NCBI RefSeq assembly: GCF_016463975.1 | Contig: NZ_JAEMNX010000029.1 | Span: 1-46,487 of the forward strand | Length of the DNA: 46,487 nucleotides | Reading direction: 5' to 3' | Origin: Marinomonas transparens | Lineage (GTDB): Bacteria; Pseudomonadota; Gammaproteobacteria; Pseudomonadales; Marinomonadaceae | Part shown: one piece after another, positions 9,476 through 17,850 of the stretch | How positions within the stretch are numbered: position 1 is the first letter of the stretch | Layout of the letters: every line of letters starts with the position of its first letter | The notes under the pieces: generated by a model | What the model saw: only the letters and a program-made list of their open reading frames with translations | Told to the model about the DNA's origin: nothing | Database searches by the model: none | Made by a program: the position numbers and the translations under genes

Positions 9476-9889
9476 ATGATCAACAAAACACAAATAAAAG
9501 TTAGGGGCTACCATCTAGATGTTTTTCAACACGTCAATAACGCCCGCTATTTAGAGTTCTTAGAAGAAGGGCGGTGGGCATTTTTTGATGATTTTAGTGC
9601 TGACTCTGACATGATGAAGCAAGGGTTCGCTTGGGCTGTGGTGAATATCAATATTAACTTTCGCTCAGAAGGTAATTTTGGCGATACGCTAGAAGTACAA
9701 ACTGCCTTTGCCAAACTGGGTAATCGTAGCATCACTATGAAGCAGCGAGTGGTTAACGCCGATACACAGGCATTAGTCGCTGACGCAGAAGTAACTTATG
9801 TATGTTTTTCAAAAACATTAAAGTCAGCCATTCCTCTACCTGAGGATTATAAAATCAAGGTTGAAGCAGCCATCGAGCCATTAGAATAG
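9476..9889 (+). CDS. Acyl-CoA thioesterase, YbgC/4HBT hot-dog family
   Basis: RGYHLDVFQHVNNARYLEFLEEGR holds the active-site pattern D-x4-HVNN-x2-Y of 4-hydroxybenzoyl-CoA-type thioesterases, followed by the VVNININF and RSEGNFGDTLEV strands of the hot-dog sheet. Length from 9476 is 137 residues, the family norm. ATG codons at 9461 and 9404 are in frame but add residues not typical of the family. No start has a strong ribosome binding site; AAGAAG precedes 9476. It would hydrolyse short or medium acyl-CoA in the cytoplasm. It stands alone, followed by a repeat-rich gap. Confidence 0.88.
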   Translation: MINKTQIKVRGYHLDVFQHVNNARYLEFLEEGRWAFFDDFSADSDMMKQGFAWAVVNININFRSEGNFGDTLEVQTAFAKLGNRSITMKQRVVNADTQALVADAEVTYVCFSKTLKSAIPLPEDYKIKVEAAIEPLE

Positions 9890-9984
9890 AACAAGGAGAA
9901 GGCCTTGTAAGGCATAAAAAAACTAGCTTATCTCCTGTTCTACATTGCCTATATCCATGTAGGCGTATGACGCTTAGATTCCCT

Positions 9985-10202
9985 CTAGGGAAGGTGCGAA
10001 CAAGTCCTCTTATCTCGGCAATTGCTCCTGCATTGCCCTAATAGCCTATATCCATATAGGCATCAGCACGTAGATAAAAGCCAGTTATTCGAGGTGAGTA
10101 CCGAATGTAAATAGTTGGCCTACTTTCGAGGTACTCAACAAAGAATTCAGCTTCTAGGTCATGCCCTGTGAGGTTTAGTAGACTTATTCGCACCTTCCCT
10201 AG
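9985..10202. mobile_element. MITE of an IS5 family (IS427-like) element, 210 bp plus CTAG duplication
   Basis: The ends GGAAGGTGCGAACAAGTC (from 9989) and its inverse (ending 10198) match over about 20 bases with one mismatch. Both ends are flanked by CTAG (9985-9988 and 10199-10202), the target duplication expected of IS427-type IS5 elements. There is no transposase gene, so it can only move with help. Inside are a perfect GCCTATAT-CC-ATATAGGC palindrome and a GAGTACC/GGTACTC stem. A related GCCTATATCCATGTAGGC palindrome lies just outside, at about 9946-9963. The element ends 33 bases from the hypX stop. Confidence 0.8.
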
Positions 10203-10234
10203 TTAATACCTTTCTAAATTATGTGAACACCATT

Positions 10235-11950
10235 TTAATTGACATTCGGAATAGACTCTAAACGATCAGGCTGATAAGTTTTTGGTTGATTTACACAATC
10301 TATTTTATGTACAAATGAGTAGCGTAAAATATGGTATGGACTATTAAGGCTATTGAAATTCACCCACATTTCTCTCAACTCATCATTTCGGTAATCATTT
10401 AAACTTTTTATCGCTTCCTCACTTAATAATTTTTTTCTTTTTTCAGAAGTAAATTTTTCAAAGTCAATTGTATTTTTTATTGCCTCCACTCTCTTGCTGA
10501 GATTATCCCGAAACGCTTTCACATTTTGACCAAATGCCGCATCAATAAGCCCAATTTCTAAGGCTTTTTTTGTATCCACCGGTAAACACTCCGAGGTTAA
10601 TTGATTCGCTTTATCCACACCAACTCTTTTGGGTAGTAAATAAGTCCAATACTCCGAACCAAATAATCCCATCTTTTTATAATGCGGATTAAAAACCACC
10701 CCTTCTCTGGCAATTACCTCGTCTGCGGCTAACGCCATGACAGCACCTCCAGCACCGGCATTACCGTGCAAAGCAGAAATAATATAATGGGACGTACAGG
10801 AAACCACATCACATACAAAATCGTCCATGGCAACAATATTATCCCAAGACTCTTGAGCAGGGCTTATTGCATTTTCAATCACATTTAAATGAATTCCATT
10901 GGACCAAATATCATGCCCCCCCATTAATACAATGATTTGAGTTTTTCTTTGACTTTGAACATTCCAAAATGCCTCTCTCAACCTAAGACATTGCTCTGTG
11001 CTCATTGCGCCATTGTAAAAATCAAAATATAAGTAACTCACATTGTCTTCTTCTCGATACCAAATTTCCCTAAATGTTTTTATCGATAAATCGTCATTGA
11101 AAATATCTCTAGCAGAAAACATTGGCTCAGCAATATGCCCTGCAAGAACCTTCATTGCAGGAAGTTTAAAGCCCCCTGAGAGTTCTTTCTTAAGGTGCGA
11201 AACCCATATCGCGCCATCTCCTGTTGCAATGCAAATAGCGCTATCTCGTTGTGCTAATATCTCGCCTGCATTTCCTTTTAGCTTATCTTCAAGGTGTGCA
11301 CCATACATAAAACAAGGGAAAGGAAAAATATGGCTTTCTAAGACTCCGGGGGTACTATCAGCGGCTTTAATTTTTGCGATAATATCTTGTGATGACGAAG
11401 CCCAGTCAATTGCACGGTCCACTCTTTTTATTGGATCATTCCAACACCCTTTCACGTCAGGATTTGAGTAATTCAACGCCTCTGGAACAAAATCCAATGA
11501 TTCGAATTTAGACACGGCGTCGTGTATTCCCTTAAGAGCTGCCGCTGTTACCTCGTGTCGATACAGGTTACTTTTGCTCACATCCCGCATAGGAAAATTA
11601 TTAGAAGACCAAATATCTCCAGCATCCATCTCTTCTGCGGCTTGCAATATCGTAACTCCCCACTCCTTGTAGCCTCGCATTATTGCCCAATCCAATGATG
11701 ATGGACCACGATCCCCTTTAATTCCGGGATGAACGATTAAACACGTATGATTTTTCCAAATGATATCGGGGATAGCTTTCTTTAAAAATGGCGCTAATAT
11801 CAGCTCAGGTCTAAATGCTTCTACCGCATCAAGCATTGCGTCATCCGATGTGGCTAACTGAATTTTTATATCATGTCCTTTCGCAAGAAGTTCACTCCAT
11901 GCTCTTTGACTCAGCCCATTATGACTCGTTGTAATAAATAATATTCTCAT
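10235..11950 (-). CDS. hypX: HypX/HoxX-type hydrogenase maturation protein
   Basis: Two fused enzymes are visible. The N-terminal formyltransferase-like half has HPGIKGDRGPSSLDWAI at 74-90. The C-terminal crotonase half has LMGGHDIWSNGIHLN, HGNAGAGGAVMALAADE and NPHYKKMGLFGSEYWTYLLP. Length (571) fits the family. In Ralstonia and Aquifex HypX turns a one-carbon unit from formyl-tetrahydrofolate into the CO ligand of [NiFe]-hydrogenase in air. No hydrogenase or other hyp gene is in this window. A strong GGAGG lies ten bases before the ATG. It sits between a MITE and a large AT-rich gap, which suggests acquisition. Confidence 0.9.
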   Translation of the reverse strand: MRILFITTSHNGLSQRAWSELLAKGHDIKIQLATSDDAMLDAVEAFRPELILAPFLKKAIPDIIWKNHTCLIVHPGIKGDRGPSSLDWAIMRGYKEWGVTILQAAEEMDAGDIWSSNNFPMRDVSKSNLYRHEVTAAALKGIHDAVSKFESLDFVPEALNYSNPDVKGCWNDPIKRVDRAIDWASSSQDIIAKIKAADSTPGVLESHIFPFPCFMYGAHLEDKLKGNAGEILAQRDSAICIATGDGAIWVSHLKKELSGGFKLPAMKVLAGHIAEPMFSARDIFNDDLSIKTFREIWYREEDNVSYLYFDFYNGAMSTEQCLRLREAFWNVQSQRKTQIIVLMGGHDIWSNGIHLNVIENAISPAQESWDNIVAMDDFVCDVVSCTSHYIISALHGNAGAGGAVMALAADEVIAREGVVFNPHYKKMGLFGSEYWTYLLPKRVGVDKANQLTSECLPVDTKKALEIGLIDAAFGQNVKAFRDNLSKRVEAIKNTIDFEKFTSEKRKKLLSEEAIKSLNDYRNDELREMWVNFNSLNSPYHILRYSFVHKIDCVNQPKTYQPDRLESIPNVN

Positions 11951-12541
11951 CCTTTTCCATCCTCCATTTTAACCATTCATACGATGATCGTATAAAGGTT
12001 TAAGTTTTCAAAAACGCCAAAACAACCTTTCACTTCCATTCTCTTAAATTTACTAAACCCATCACCTTCCTTAACCATCAACCATTATGGTTTTATGAAA
12101 AGCCTAAAAATAATAATATATAAAACACATCAGTCTAAATAAAAAACTCTTTTTTACAAAATAAATTGACAGGACTTTATCATTTAAATATAAAATGAGT
12201 TAAAAAATAACCAAAGAGTAAAAACGAACAAATGAGGGTAAGGCTAGACAAATCCTTTCTATATATTAATAAACGGAAAAATAGTAACAACCAGAATATA
12301 GGCTGTCTATTTATCAATAAAAAATAAATAGAAATTATTAAAAATTAAGAGACATTTGAGATAATTGAGACAAATTAAAATAATGAAACCCTATTAAATA
12401 AATCAAATCAGATAAACAAAGACTATTTAAAATATCATCTTATTCATTTTAAAAAATATCAAACCCGCTCTCCCTCCTTAGCGCCAAAATAAAATAAAGC
12501 TGTAGCCACCGCCAATTTATTAAAATAATTCAATAAAAATT
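11951..12541. other. AT-rich non-coding gap upstream of hypX
   Basis: About 590 bases, very rich in A and T with many oligo-A and oligo-T runs, no open frame worth naming and no clear repeat. It must contain the hypX promoter. Composition differs strongly from the flanking core genes. Confidence 0.6.
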
Positions 12542-12542
12542 T

Positions 12543-12571
12543 GTCAAAAAAAGAGACCAAATGGCCTCTTT
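12543..12571 (-). terminator. Rho-independent terminator after the dctP relic
   Basis: Read on the minus strand: AAAGAGGCC, loop ATTT, GGTCTCTTT, then a run of T. The stem has eight of nine pairs. It marks the end of the former TRAP operon. Confidence 0.8.
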
Positions 12572-12573
12572 AG

Positions 12574-13614
12574 TCTTGATCACTCGCGAATTCAAGTCTT
12601 GCTCGTATTCTGCTGCAATTTCTTTTTCTGCCTTACTAACCGATGCAGACAACAAGTTGAACCACTTATCTCCATCTTTAATGTTATTTTTAAACCAGCG
12701 ATAAACTGGCTCAGCAGATCTCTTGAATTCCGCTTTTTCAGCTGGCGTCGGAACATACGTAGTCCCACCTGTTTCACAAACTCTTGGTAAGCCTTAATTG
12801 ACTTAGGTTTTGGTGAAGCAAACGTAGCCTGTTGCAAAGCACTAAAGCCATCCACCATCACACGACGTAAGTCTTTAGGCATATTCATAAAGACCTCGTT
12901 ATTCATATACCAAAGCGCCGACATATACGCATGGCCATCTAGCGTAAGATACTTCAAACCCGCTTCGGTGAACTTCATGCCCATAATATCTGTGATGCCA
13001 TTTTTAGAACCTTCTACAACCCCCGTTTGGAATGAAGTAAACAAATCCCCCCATGGAATCGGTGCTGGGCTCGCTCCCATTGAGCGTACTAGCTCCTGTG
13101 GCAAATCTGCTACCACAGTACGTATTTTCAAGCCCTTCAAATCATCCGGTGTTTTCACCGAACGCTTGGTATTCGCAAAGTTACGCCAGCCGCCAGTATT
13201 ACCCACTGTCATCAAGCGCACATTATTATCAGAGTCTTCTAAGATCTGTGTACGGAGCTGGCGGGTAAAATCCCCTTCCAAGACTTTTTCTGCCACTCGG
13301 TCATCCGGTAATAAATAGGGCAAATCCAATACCTGCACATAAGGGAGCATGGAAGCGGCACTACCAGAAGTAGAGATATAAACGTCGACAGAGCCGTATT
13401 CCAATGCTTCAAGACATTCCACACCTTTACCACAAAGTTGCGTCCCCATATAAATGTCAACAGCAATACGACCATTTGAGTGAGACTCAATGAAGTCTTT
13501 GAATACCACCAAACCATCATAATCTTCATCGTTTTCATTCGAATTGGCGACCGCACGCAGATTAAAGTCTTCGGCCTGTACCGCTCCACTCAGCAGACAC
13601 ACTGGAGGCCACAA
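12574..13614 (-). pseudogene. TRAP transporter solute-binding protein (DctP family), frameshifted and 5'-truncated
   Basis: Most of a DctP-type periplasmic receptor is readable: QAEDFNLRAV after a signal peptide remnant, GWRNFANTKR, DLKGLKIRT and GASPAPIPWGDLFTSFQTGVVEG. Near 12763-12771 the frame breaks; one missing base moves the correct C-terminus (TTYVPTPAEKAEF, then KWFNLLSASVSKAEKE) to another frame, down to about 12574. At the 5' end the signal peptide is cut and joined to the dctM relic, in a different frame. A working receptor is unlikely. The ligand would have been an organic acid. Confidence 0.85.
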
Positions 13615-13982
13615 ATAACACCGGCCCCATGGGCAGCGTTGCTAAACCAACCGTTAAATTCACACTCATAATGATGGCAAAATGAATAGGATCGATACCA
13701 AAGTTGATAAAGATAGAACCTAGAATGGGTCCCAAAATAATAATGGCTGGACCAGCGTCAAGAAACATACTAACGATGAACAGCAAAATGTTAATCAAAA
13801 ACAAAAGAAACAGTGGGTTTTCACTGATGGTTAATACCCAATTTGCCAGAATCTCAGCACTGTGTGACAAGCTAACCACGGTTTTGAAGGCAATCGCTGC
13901 CCCCAAAATAAGCACTTAAAAAGTCCACTCTTTGCCGTTAGAATAGCCTTGTTATTAATCTTCCAAAAATCATCATCGAGCG
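13562..13982 (-). pseudogene. TRAP transporter large permease (DctM), C-terminal fragment
   Basis: About the last third of DctM is present: LLILGAAIAF, then SMFLDAGPAIIILGPILG and IIMSVNLTVGLATLPMGPVLFVAS, the signature end of the family. A frameshift in a T/A run near 13916-13920 splits it from the upstream piece DDDFWKINNKAILTAKSGLF. At about 13615 it runs directly into the start of dctP. Normal operons keep receptor, small permease and large permease separate, so an internal deletion removed the rest. The 5' side abuts the glutaredoxin gene. Confidence 0.82.
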
Positions 13983-13988
13983 CTATAA

Positions 13989-14360
13989 ATGAAAATATTG
14001 GTTAAATTTATCCGTAATCTACTGGGCGTCATTATTGCGATCATGGATCTGGCAACACGGGGAACAAAGTTAAAGCGTTCGCTAGAAAAGCAGCAGCAAG
14101 TTAATGACGAAGTAAAAAGCCTAGCGCTCTACCAGTTTTTTGCCTGCCCTTTTTGCATCAAAACTCGCCGTGCGATGTACAAGCTGAACCTACCGATTGA
14201 CAAGCGCAGTGCTTCACAAGGCTCGCCTTTTCGTGACGAGTTATTGACCGGTGGTGGCCAAGTAAAAGTCCCCTGTTTACGTATCGAACAAGACGGCAAA
14301 GTTGAATGGCTATATGACTCCACAGAGATTATCCGCTACCTTCAAACACGCTTTGCTTAA
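13989..14360 (+). CDS. Membrane-anchored glutaredoxin-like protein
   Basis: A hydrophobic N-terminus (about residues 4-19) likely anchors the protein in the inner membrane. A thioredoxin-fold domain follows with CPFC at 53-56, the cis-proline in VKVPCL and the glutathione-site end DSTEIIRYL. These fit a glutaredoxin or the N-terminal domain of a glutathione S-transferase; the CPFC pair favours the former. It would reduce disulphides or glutathione adducts. Its 123 residues are complete, and a strong terminator follows. Confidence 0.87.
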   Translation: MKILVKFIRNLLGVIIAIMDLATRGTKLKRSLEKQQQVNDEVKSLALYQFFACPFCIKTRRAMYKLNLPIDKRSASQGSPFRDELLTGGGQVKVPCLRIEQDGKVEWLYDSTEIIRYLQTRFA

Positions 14361-14382
14361 CACTGATTCAACTCCTGCACAT

Positions 14383-14432
14383 AAAGAAACGGCTTCGACT
14401 TGCATTGAGAACAAGCCCGAAGCCGTTTCTTT
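14383..14432. terminator. Bidirectional terminator between convergent genes
   Basis: AAAGAAACGGCTTCG at 14383-14397 pairs perfectly with CGAAGCCGTTTCTTT at 14418-14432, with a further ACTTG/CAAG match inside. A- and T-rich flanks allow use from both sides. It serves the glutaredoxin gene and the convergent lipoprotein gene. A sibling copy lies at 15455-15500. Confidence 0.93.
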
Positions 14433-14470
14433 ATCTTTGCTCACCCTAGAAAGATTATTACCGTGGAATA

Positions 14471-15313
14471 CTAGTCTAAAATTAATTTATCAATAAGACG
14501 AATCCAGTCTTCGAGCTTGGCGTTGAGCGTTTGCTTCTGCTTTTCAGTGAGAGAGAGATTCAGGTCTGCCAGCATTTGGGCATATAAACGTTTATTCTGC
14601 TCAGAAGCTGCTTTGTATTCTGGTGTTTTGTATTGATCAGGGTTGCTAATGATAGAAGTGAGTTGCTGTTGAAACTCTGGTGCACTTTGCTTCGCAAAGA
14701 GCTTTCTAACAACCTGTTGAAGCGTCGATTGGTAAAGCATTCGTTGCTCGGAAGTCGAGGCAAATTGCTGCGCATACTGCTGAGTCATTTTTATTTGCAA
14801 TGGCGTTAGCTTGCCGATGTTTTCCTCAAGCTGTTCTGCGAGATCTTTCTGTCGGCTGATTAACCGCTCGTCCTTACTTTCCCCTCCATTCTCAGATTGT
14901 CTTTCTAGGTTTTTTTTCTTCCATGTGACCAATAATCCTTCTAGCTGTTGAGCGGATAATTGCTGTGCCATCGCCGCAAGTTCAGGGGCAATTTCATTAC
15001 GAAAGCGATAGAAGTGCTGTTGTGCTTGATAAAACTCGGTTAACCATTGCTCCTGATTGAGCGGTGAAGACGGCAATTTTGCTTGCAGATTTTTGAGTTG
15101 AGCCTGATATTTTTTAAGCTCCGTGGAGCGATGCCAATGGTGCCATGACGCGACATACTCATCCAAGGTTGCCTTTTGATCAGACGTTAGGTCAACATAA
15201 TCACCAACATACCAATAGAGTAGCCAATCAATATTGTTATACACAAAGGACGACGTACAGGCGTTCAAAAAAAAGCTAAGCAATAGTATCAGTGTAATCT
15301 TTGCCTTCTTCAT
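14471..15313 (-). CDS. DUF6279-type lipoprotein
   Basis: The N-terminus is a lipoprotein signal with the lipobox LNAC, so cysteine 19 should be lipidated. The mature part of about 260 residues is highly helical, rich in Q, L and K, with the early motif NNIDWLLYWYVGDYVDLT that I associate with DUF6279 proteins. It should sit in the periplasm on a membrane. Its function is not known. It stands alone between two terminators. Confidence 0.85.
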   Translation of the reverse strand: MKKAKITLILLLSFFLNACTSSFVYNNIDWLLYWYVGDYVDLTSDQKATLDEYVASWHHWHRSTELKKYQAQLKNLQAKLPSSPLNQEQWLTEFYQAQQHFYRFRNEIAPELAAMAQQLSAQQLEGLLVTWKKKNLERQSENGGESKDERLISRQKDLAEQLEENIGKLTPLQIKMTQQYAQQFASTSEQRMLYQSTLQQVVRKLFAKQSAPEFQQQLTSIISNPDQYKTPEYKAASEQNKRLYAQMLADLNLSLTEKQKQTLNAKLEDWIRLIDKLILD

Positions 15314-15454
15314 ATCCGGCTCCGAATGTTGAACTGTATTCTATAAGAGAATTTTATATTGAGGTTGTACGGGCTTATCCGTCAAGTGGATTATTTTATA
15401 AGAGATATAGCTAGAACCCCTTTCTCACGTCAGATTTACTTTCTTCCAACATAA

Positions 15455-15500
15455 AAAAACGGCTTCTACTTGCATCTAAAACAAGTCGAAGCCGCTTTTT
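15455..15500 (-). terminator. Terminator after slyD
   Basis: On the minus strand AAAAAGCGGCTTCGACTTG pairs with CAAGTAGAAGCCGTTTTTTT, with a run of seven T. It closely resembles the hairpin at 14383-14432, with the same GGCTTC and ACTTG words and a similar loop. Confidence 0.92.
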
Positions 15501-15537
15501 AGGTTGTTCTTAATGACTCAAAGAGGCCTTATGGAGC

Positions 15538-16020
15538 CTAGTGCTGATGACCGCCCTCACCATGTACATGCCCGTGCTCCAACTCTTCCGCAGACGCTTC
15601 ACGCACTTCAAGCACTTCAACATCGAAGTTCAACATTTTTCCTGCTAGAGGATGATTACCATCTAACATAACGCCGTCTTCTTCAACTTCGATAACCGTC
15701 ACTGGCTGTTGACCATCTGGCGTTTGTGCCATGAATTGCATACCTACTTGGATATCATCAACGCCTTGGAAATTTTCACGAGGTACTTTTTGAATAAGTT
15801 CTTGGTGAATTTCGCCGTAACCTTCTTCTGGAGAAACCGCAACGGTGAGTTTTTCACCTGACTTTTTACCTTGAAGCGCTTTATCTAGACCGTCGATAAT
15901 ATTTTGCGCTCCACTTAAAAACACAAGAGGATCTTGACCAATTGAAGAGTCTAGCGTCTCTCCTTGTTCATCGGTCAATGTGTAGTGCATGCTTACAACG
16001 GTATTTTCTGCGATTTGCAT
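15538..16020 (-). CDS. slyD: FKBP-type peptidyl-prolyl isomerase SlyD
   Basis: The 160 residues show the SlyD layout: a split FKBP domain (VSMHYTLTDEQGETLDSS, then PLVFLSGAQNIIDGLDKAL), the inserted chaperone flap between, then GNHPLAGKMLNFDVEVLEV and a histidine-rich tail, EHGHVHGEGGHQH. The tail binds nickel in E. coli SlyD, where the protein helps load hydrogenase. It is shorter here but still holds five histidines. TGGAG lies eight bases before the ATG. Nickel use in this genome is also suggested by the NiSOD operon. Confidence 0.95.
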   Translation of the reverse strand: MQIAENTVVSMHYTLTDEQGETLDSSIGQDPLVFLSGAQNIIDGLDKALQGKKSGEKLTVAVSPEEGYGEIHQELIQKVPRENFQGVDDIQVGMQFMAQTPDGQQPVTVIEVEEDGVMLDGNHPLAGKMLNFDVEVLEVREASAEELEHGHVHGEGGHQH

Positions 16021-16269
16021 CCTGTTCTCCAGCTAAAATAATGAGTGAGGGGACGAGCGCTTAATAAAAGCCAGCAGATGTTATGTAACACCGACACGGT
16101 ACGAACCCAGCGATAGTTTGTGGTGTCATGATAACGTCCCATAAACACAATAACTACCATACAGCATCAAGTTTGGGATGATCGACGATTTTTATAGGGG
16201 AGTTTTTAAATTAATTAAAAAAAGAAATCGTATTTCAGTCGTTTTAAACCTTATGTCGCCATTACCCCA

Positions 16270-16578
16270 CTACCTTTCTGCGGGACTAATATGCTTAATG
16301 TCATCACTAAAAGATTGCAATTCCGGTGTTGAGTAACGGGTATGGACTCTCTCTTCAGAAGCCGGTTGGTGAATGACACTGACACCGTCACGATAACTGT
16401 GTCTAGGTCTAACGGGTCTTAAGCTAAAACCACCGCCACAGTTGGGACAAACATTGTTGAGTAGGTCCGCCACACAGTCTCTGCAGAAGGTACACTCATA
16501 GGAACAAATCATGGCTTCTGTTGAGTCTGTCGGTAAATCTTTGTCACAGCATTCACAGTTGGGTCGAATGTCTAACAT
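16270..16578 (-). CDS. DUF1272 zinc-ribbon-like protein
   Basis: The first 60 residues are typical of DUF1272: MLDIRPNCECCDKDLP, ICSYECTFCRDC and NVCPNCGGGF. The eight or more cysteines in CxxC pairs form probable zinc sites. The family usually ends soon after; here about 45 extra residues rich in R, S and H follow. Function is unknown. The gene is single, with 250 bases before it that hold nothing I recognise. Confidence 0.9.
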   Translation of the reverse strand: MLDIRPNCECCDKDLPTDSTEAMICSYECTFCRDCVADLLNNVCPNCGGGFSLRPVRPRHSYRDGVSVIHQPASEERVHTRYSTPELQSFSDDIKHISPAER

Positions 16579-16722
16579 GGCTTGCTCCTGAACTATTCCG
16601 GTTAAGAGAACCTCATAATAAGTCTCTCCACTTTATGGCATATGCGAGCAGTGCAACAGGGCATTCAACGACCGGTCAAAGGGTGAAAAACGCCAATCTA
16701 ATGGCCATTACCTCAGAAAAAA

Positions 16723-17160
16723 TCATGCACCAGCCTCAAACACGGCCTGTTTTTTAGAGAGAGAAAAGCCAAGGGCAGCATAAAACGCCTTCGCTACCTC
16801 GCGGGTTTCATTCGTTCGTACTCGCAAGGTGATGTTTTCGGTCTCTGCCCAGTGCTTTGCCTTTTCAACTAAAGCCCGACCGCCCCCTTGTTGACGAGCG
16901 TTTGAGTCCACCGACAGTCCCAATATTTCAATAAAGTCAGCAGATGCGGCGCGGTAAGCGTGTTGCGCATGCAGCCAACCTATCACCTGACCATCTAATT
17001 CTGCGACCCAAACTTGGTCATTAATGGAATCCAGTAAATGCGTTAATCGTTGATGAAAAATACCATCAGACTGACTCTCTTGTGTCTTTTTATAGCCTAA
17101 TGCCTCCGCCACTCTAGCAATCGCTTGAGTATCTTGAATCTTAGCGTTACGAATCAGCAT
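16723..17160 (-). CDS. GNAT family N-acetyltransferase
   Basis: From the ATG at 17160 the product has 145 residues and begins MLIRNAKIQDTQAIARV, a usual GNAT start. The acetyl-CoA loop is LGLSVDSNARQQGGGRALVEKA, followed by RVRTNETREVAKAFYAALGF. A GTG at 17187 is in frame but would overlap the upstream gene and lacks a ribosome binding site. The substrate is unknown. It starts just after the DOPA dioxygenase-family gene, so the two are probably cotranscribed. Confidence 0.87.
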   Translation of the reverse strand: MLIRNAKIQDTQAIARVAEALGYKKTQESQSDGIFHQRLTHLLDSINDQVWVAELDGQVIGWLHAQHAYRAASADFIEILGLSVDSNARQQGGGRALVEKAKHWAETENITLRVRTNETREVAKAFYAALGFSLSKKQAVFEAGA

Positions 17161-17167
17161 GGCTTTT

Positions 17168-17542
17168 TTACTCTGAAGGGTAGTCACTAGGAGGGGTAAA
17201 TTGAGCCGTATTAAGGGTATGCGAATTGCCCAACCAACTAACGCCTTGGGTATGATCCACGTAATCGTTACCGGTTAATGGGTGCACAAATACGTCGAGT
17301 GTTTGGCGATTAAACATTAGCCAAGGAATAATTTTACCAAACGTTTCCGCTGCAAAAGACAATTGACAACTCCAAAGTGGATGGGGACCAACTTGCTTTT
17401 GATGAAAGCGCCCTACTTTGATTTCAAATAACGCTTCTGCTTGTTTAGCAATTTGTTTGGCAAGCTCGGTACCTGCTTCATCACGATAATAAAGGTGCGC
17501 ATGGAAGGCTTTAATATTTTCGCTGTAAGAAAATTGGCTCAT
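17168..17542 (-). CDS. DOPA 4,5-dioxygenase family protein
   Basis: This 124-residue protein has the hallmark residues of the family: FHAHLYY near the N-terminus, GPHPLWSCQLSF in the middle and VHPLTGNDYVDHT with its histidines. These form a small ferredoxin-like fold that binds iron in characterised plant and fungal relatives. The bacterial members are common and mostly uncharacterised, so extradiol cleavage of a catechol is possible but not shown. It is followed closely by an acetyltransferase gene. Confidence 0.88.
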   Translation of the reverse strand: MSQFSYSENIKAFHAHLYYRDEAGTELAKQIAKQAEALFEIKVGRFHQKQVGPHPLWSCQLSFAAETFGKIIPWLMFNRQTLDVFVHPLTGNDYVDHTQGVSWLGNSHTLNTAQFTPPSDYPSE

Positions 17543-17850
17543 AATAATCCGTCTCTTCGTTCTGTCGTCTACGTTATGTCATAGAGTTTAACATTAGACT
17601 CAAAAGATAGAGACAGCACCTTCTGAAAAGCACTCTTTTACAATAGTGAAGAATCTCCGCTTGCCCAACAAGACCTAAGTCGTAGAGGATTACCGACTTA
17701 GCTGTGCTACATTCATGGTGAGGCCAAGCTATTGATACTTGCGACAAAAAGGTCTTACTTAACAATGAAGCCTGCCATGTTAATGTTACTAGCCAATAGT
17801 CGTGCAAGGGGCTCATACACAAACAAGCTGATATTCAGGTACATAATTCA
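17543..17850. other. Divergent intergenic region
   Basis: About 300 bases between divergent genes. I see no repeat, RNA gene or convincing short gene; it should hold the promoters of the dioxygenase-family gene and the hybrid kinase. AGGTA lies ten bases before the kinase ATG. Confidence 0.5.

Noticed and set aside
17574..17822. 82-codon minus frame before the hybrid kinase
   Set aside because: Unusual composition, no start signal, lies in the promoter gap of two divergent genes.
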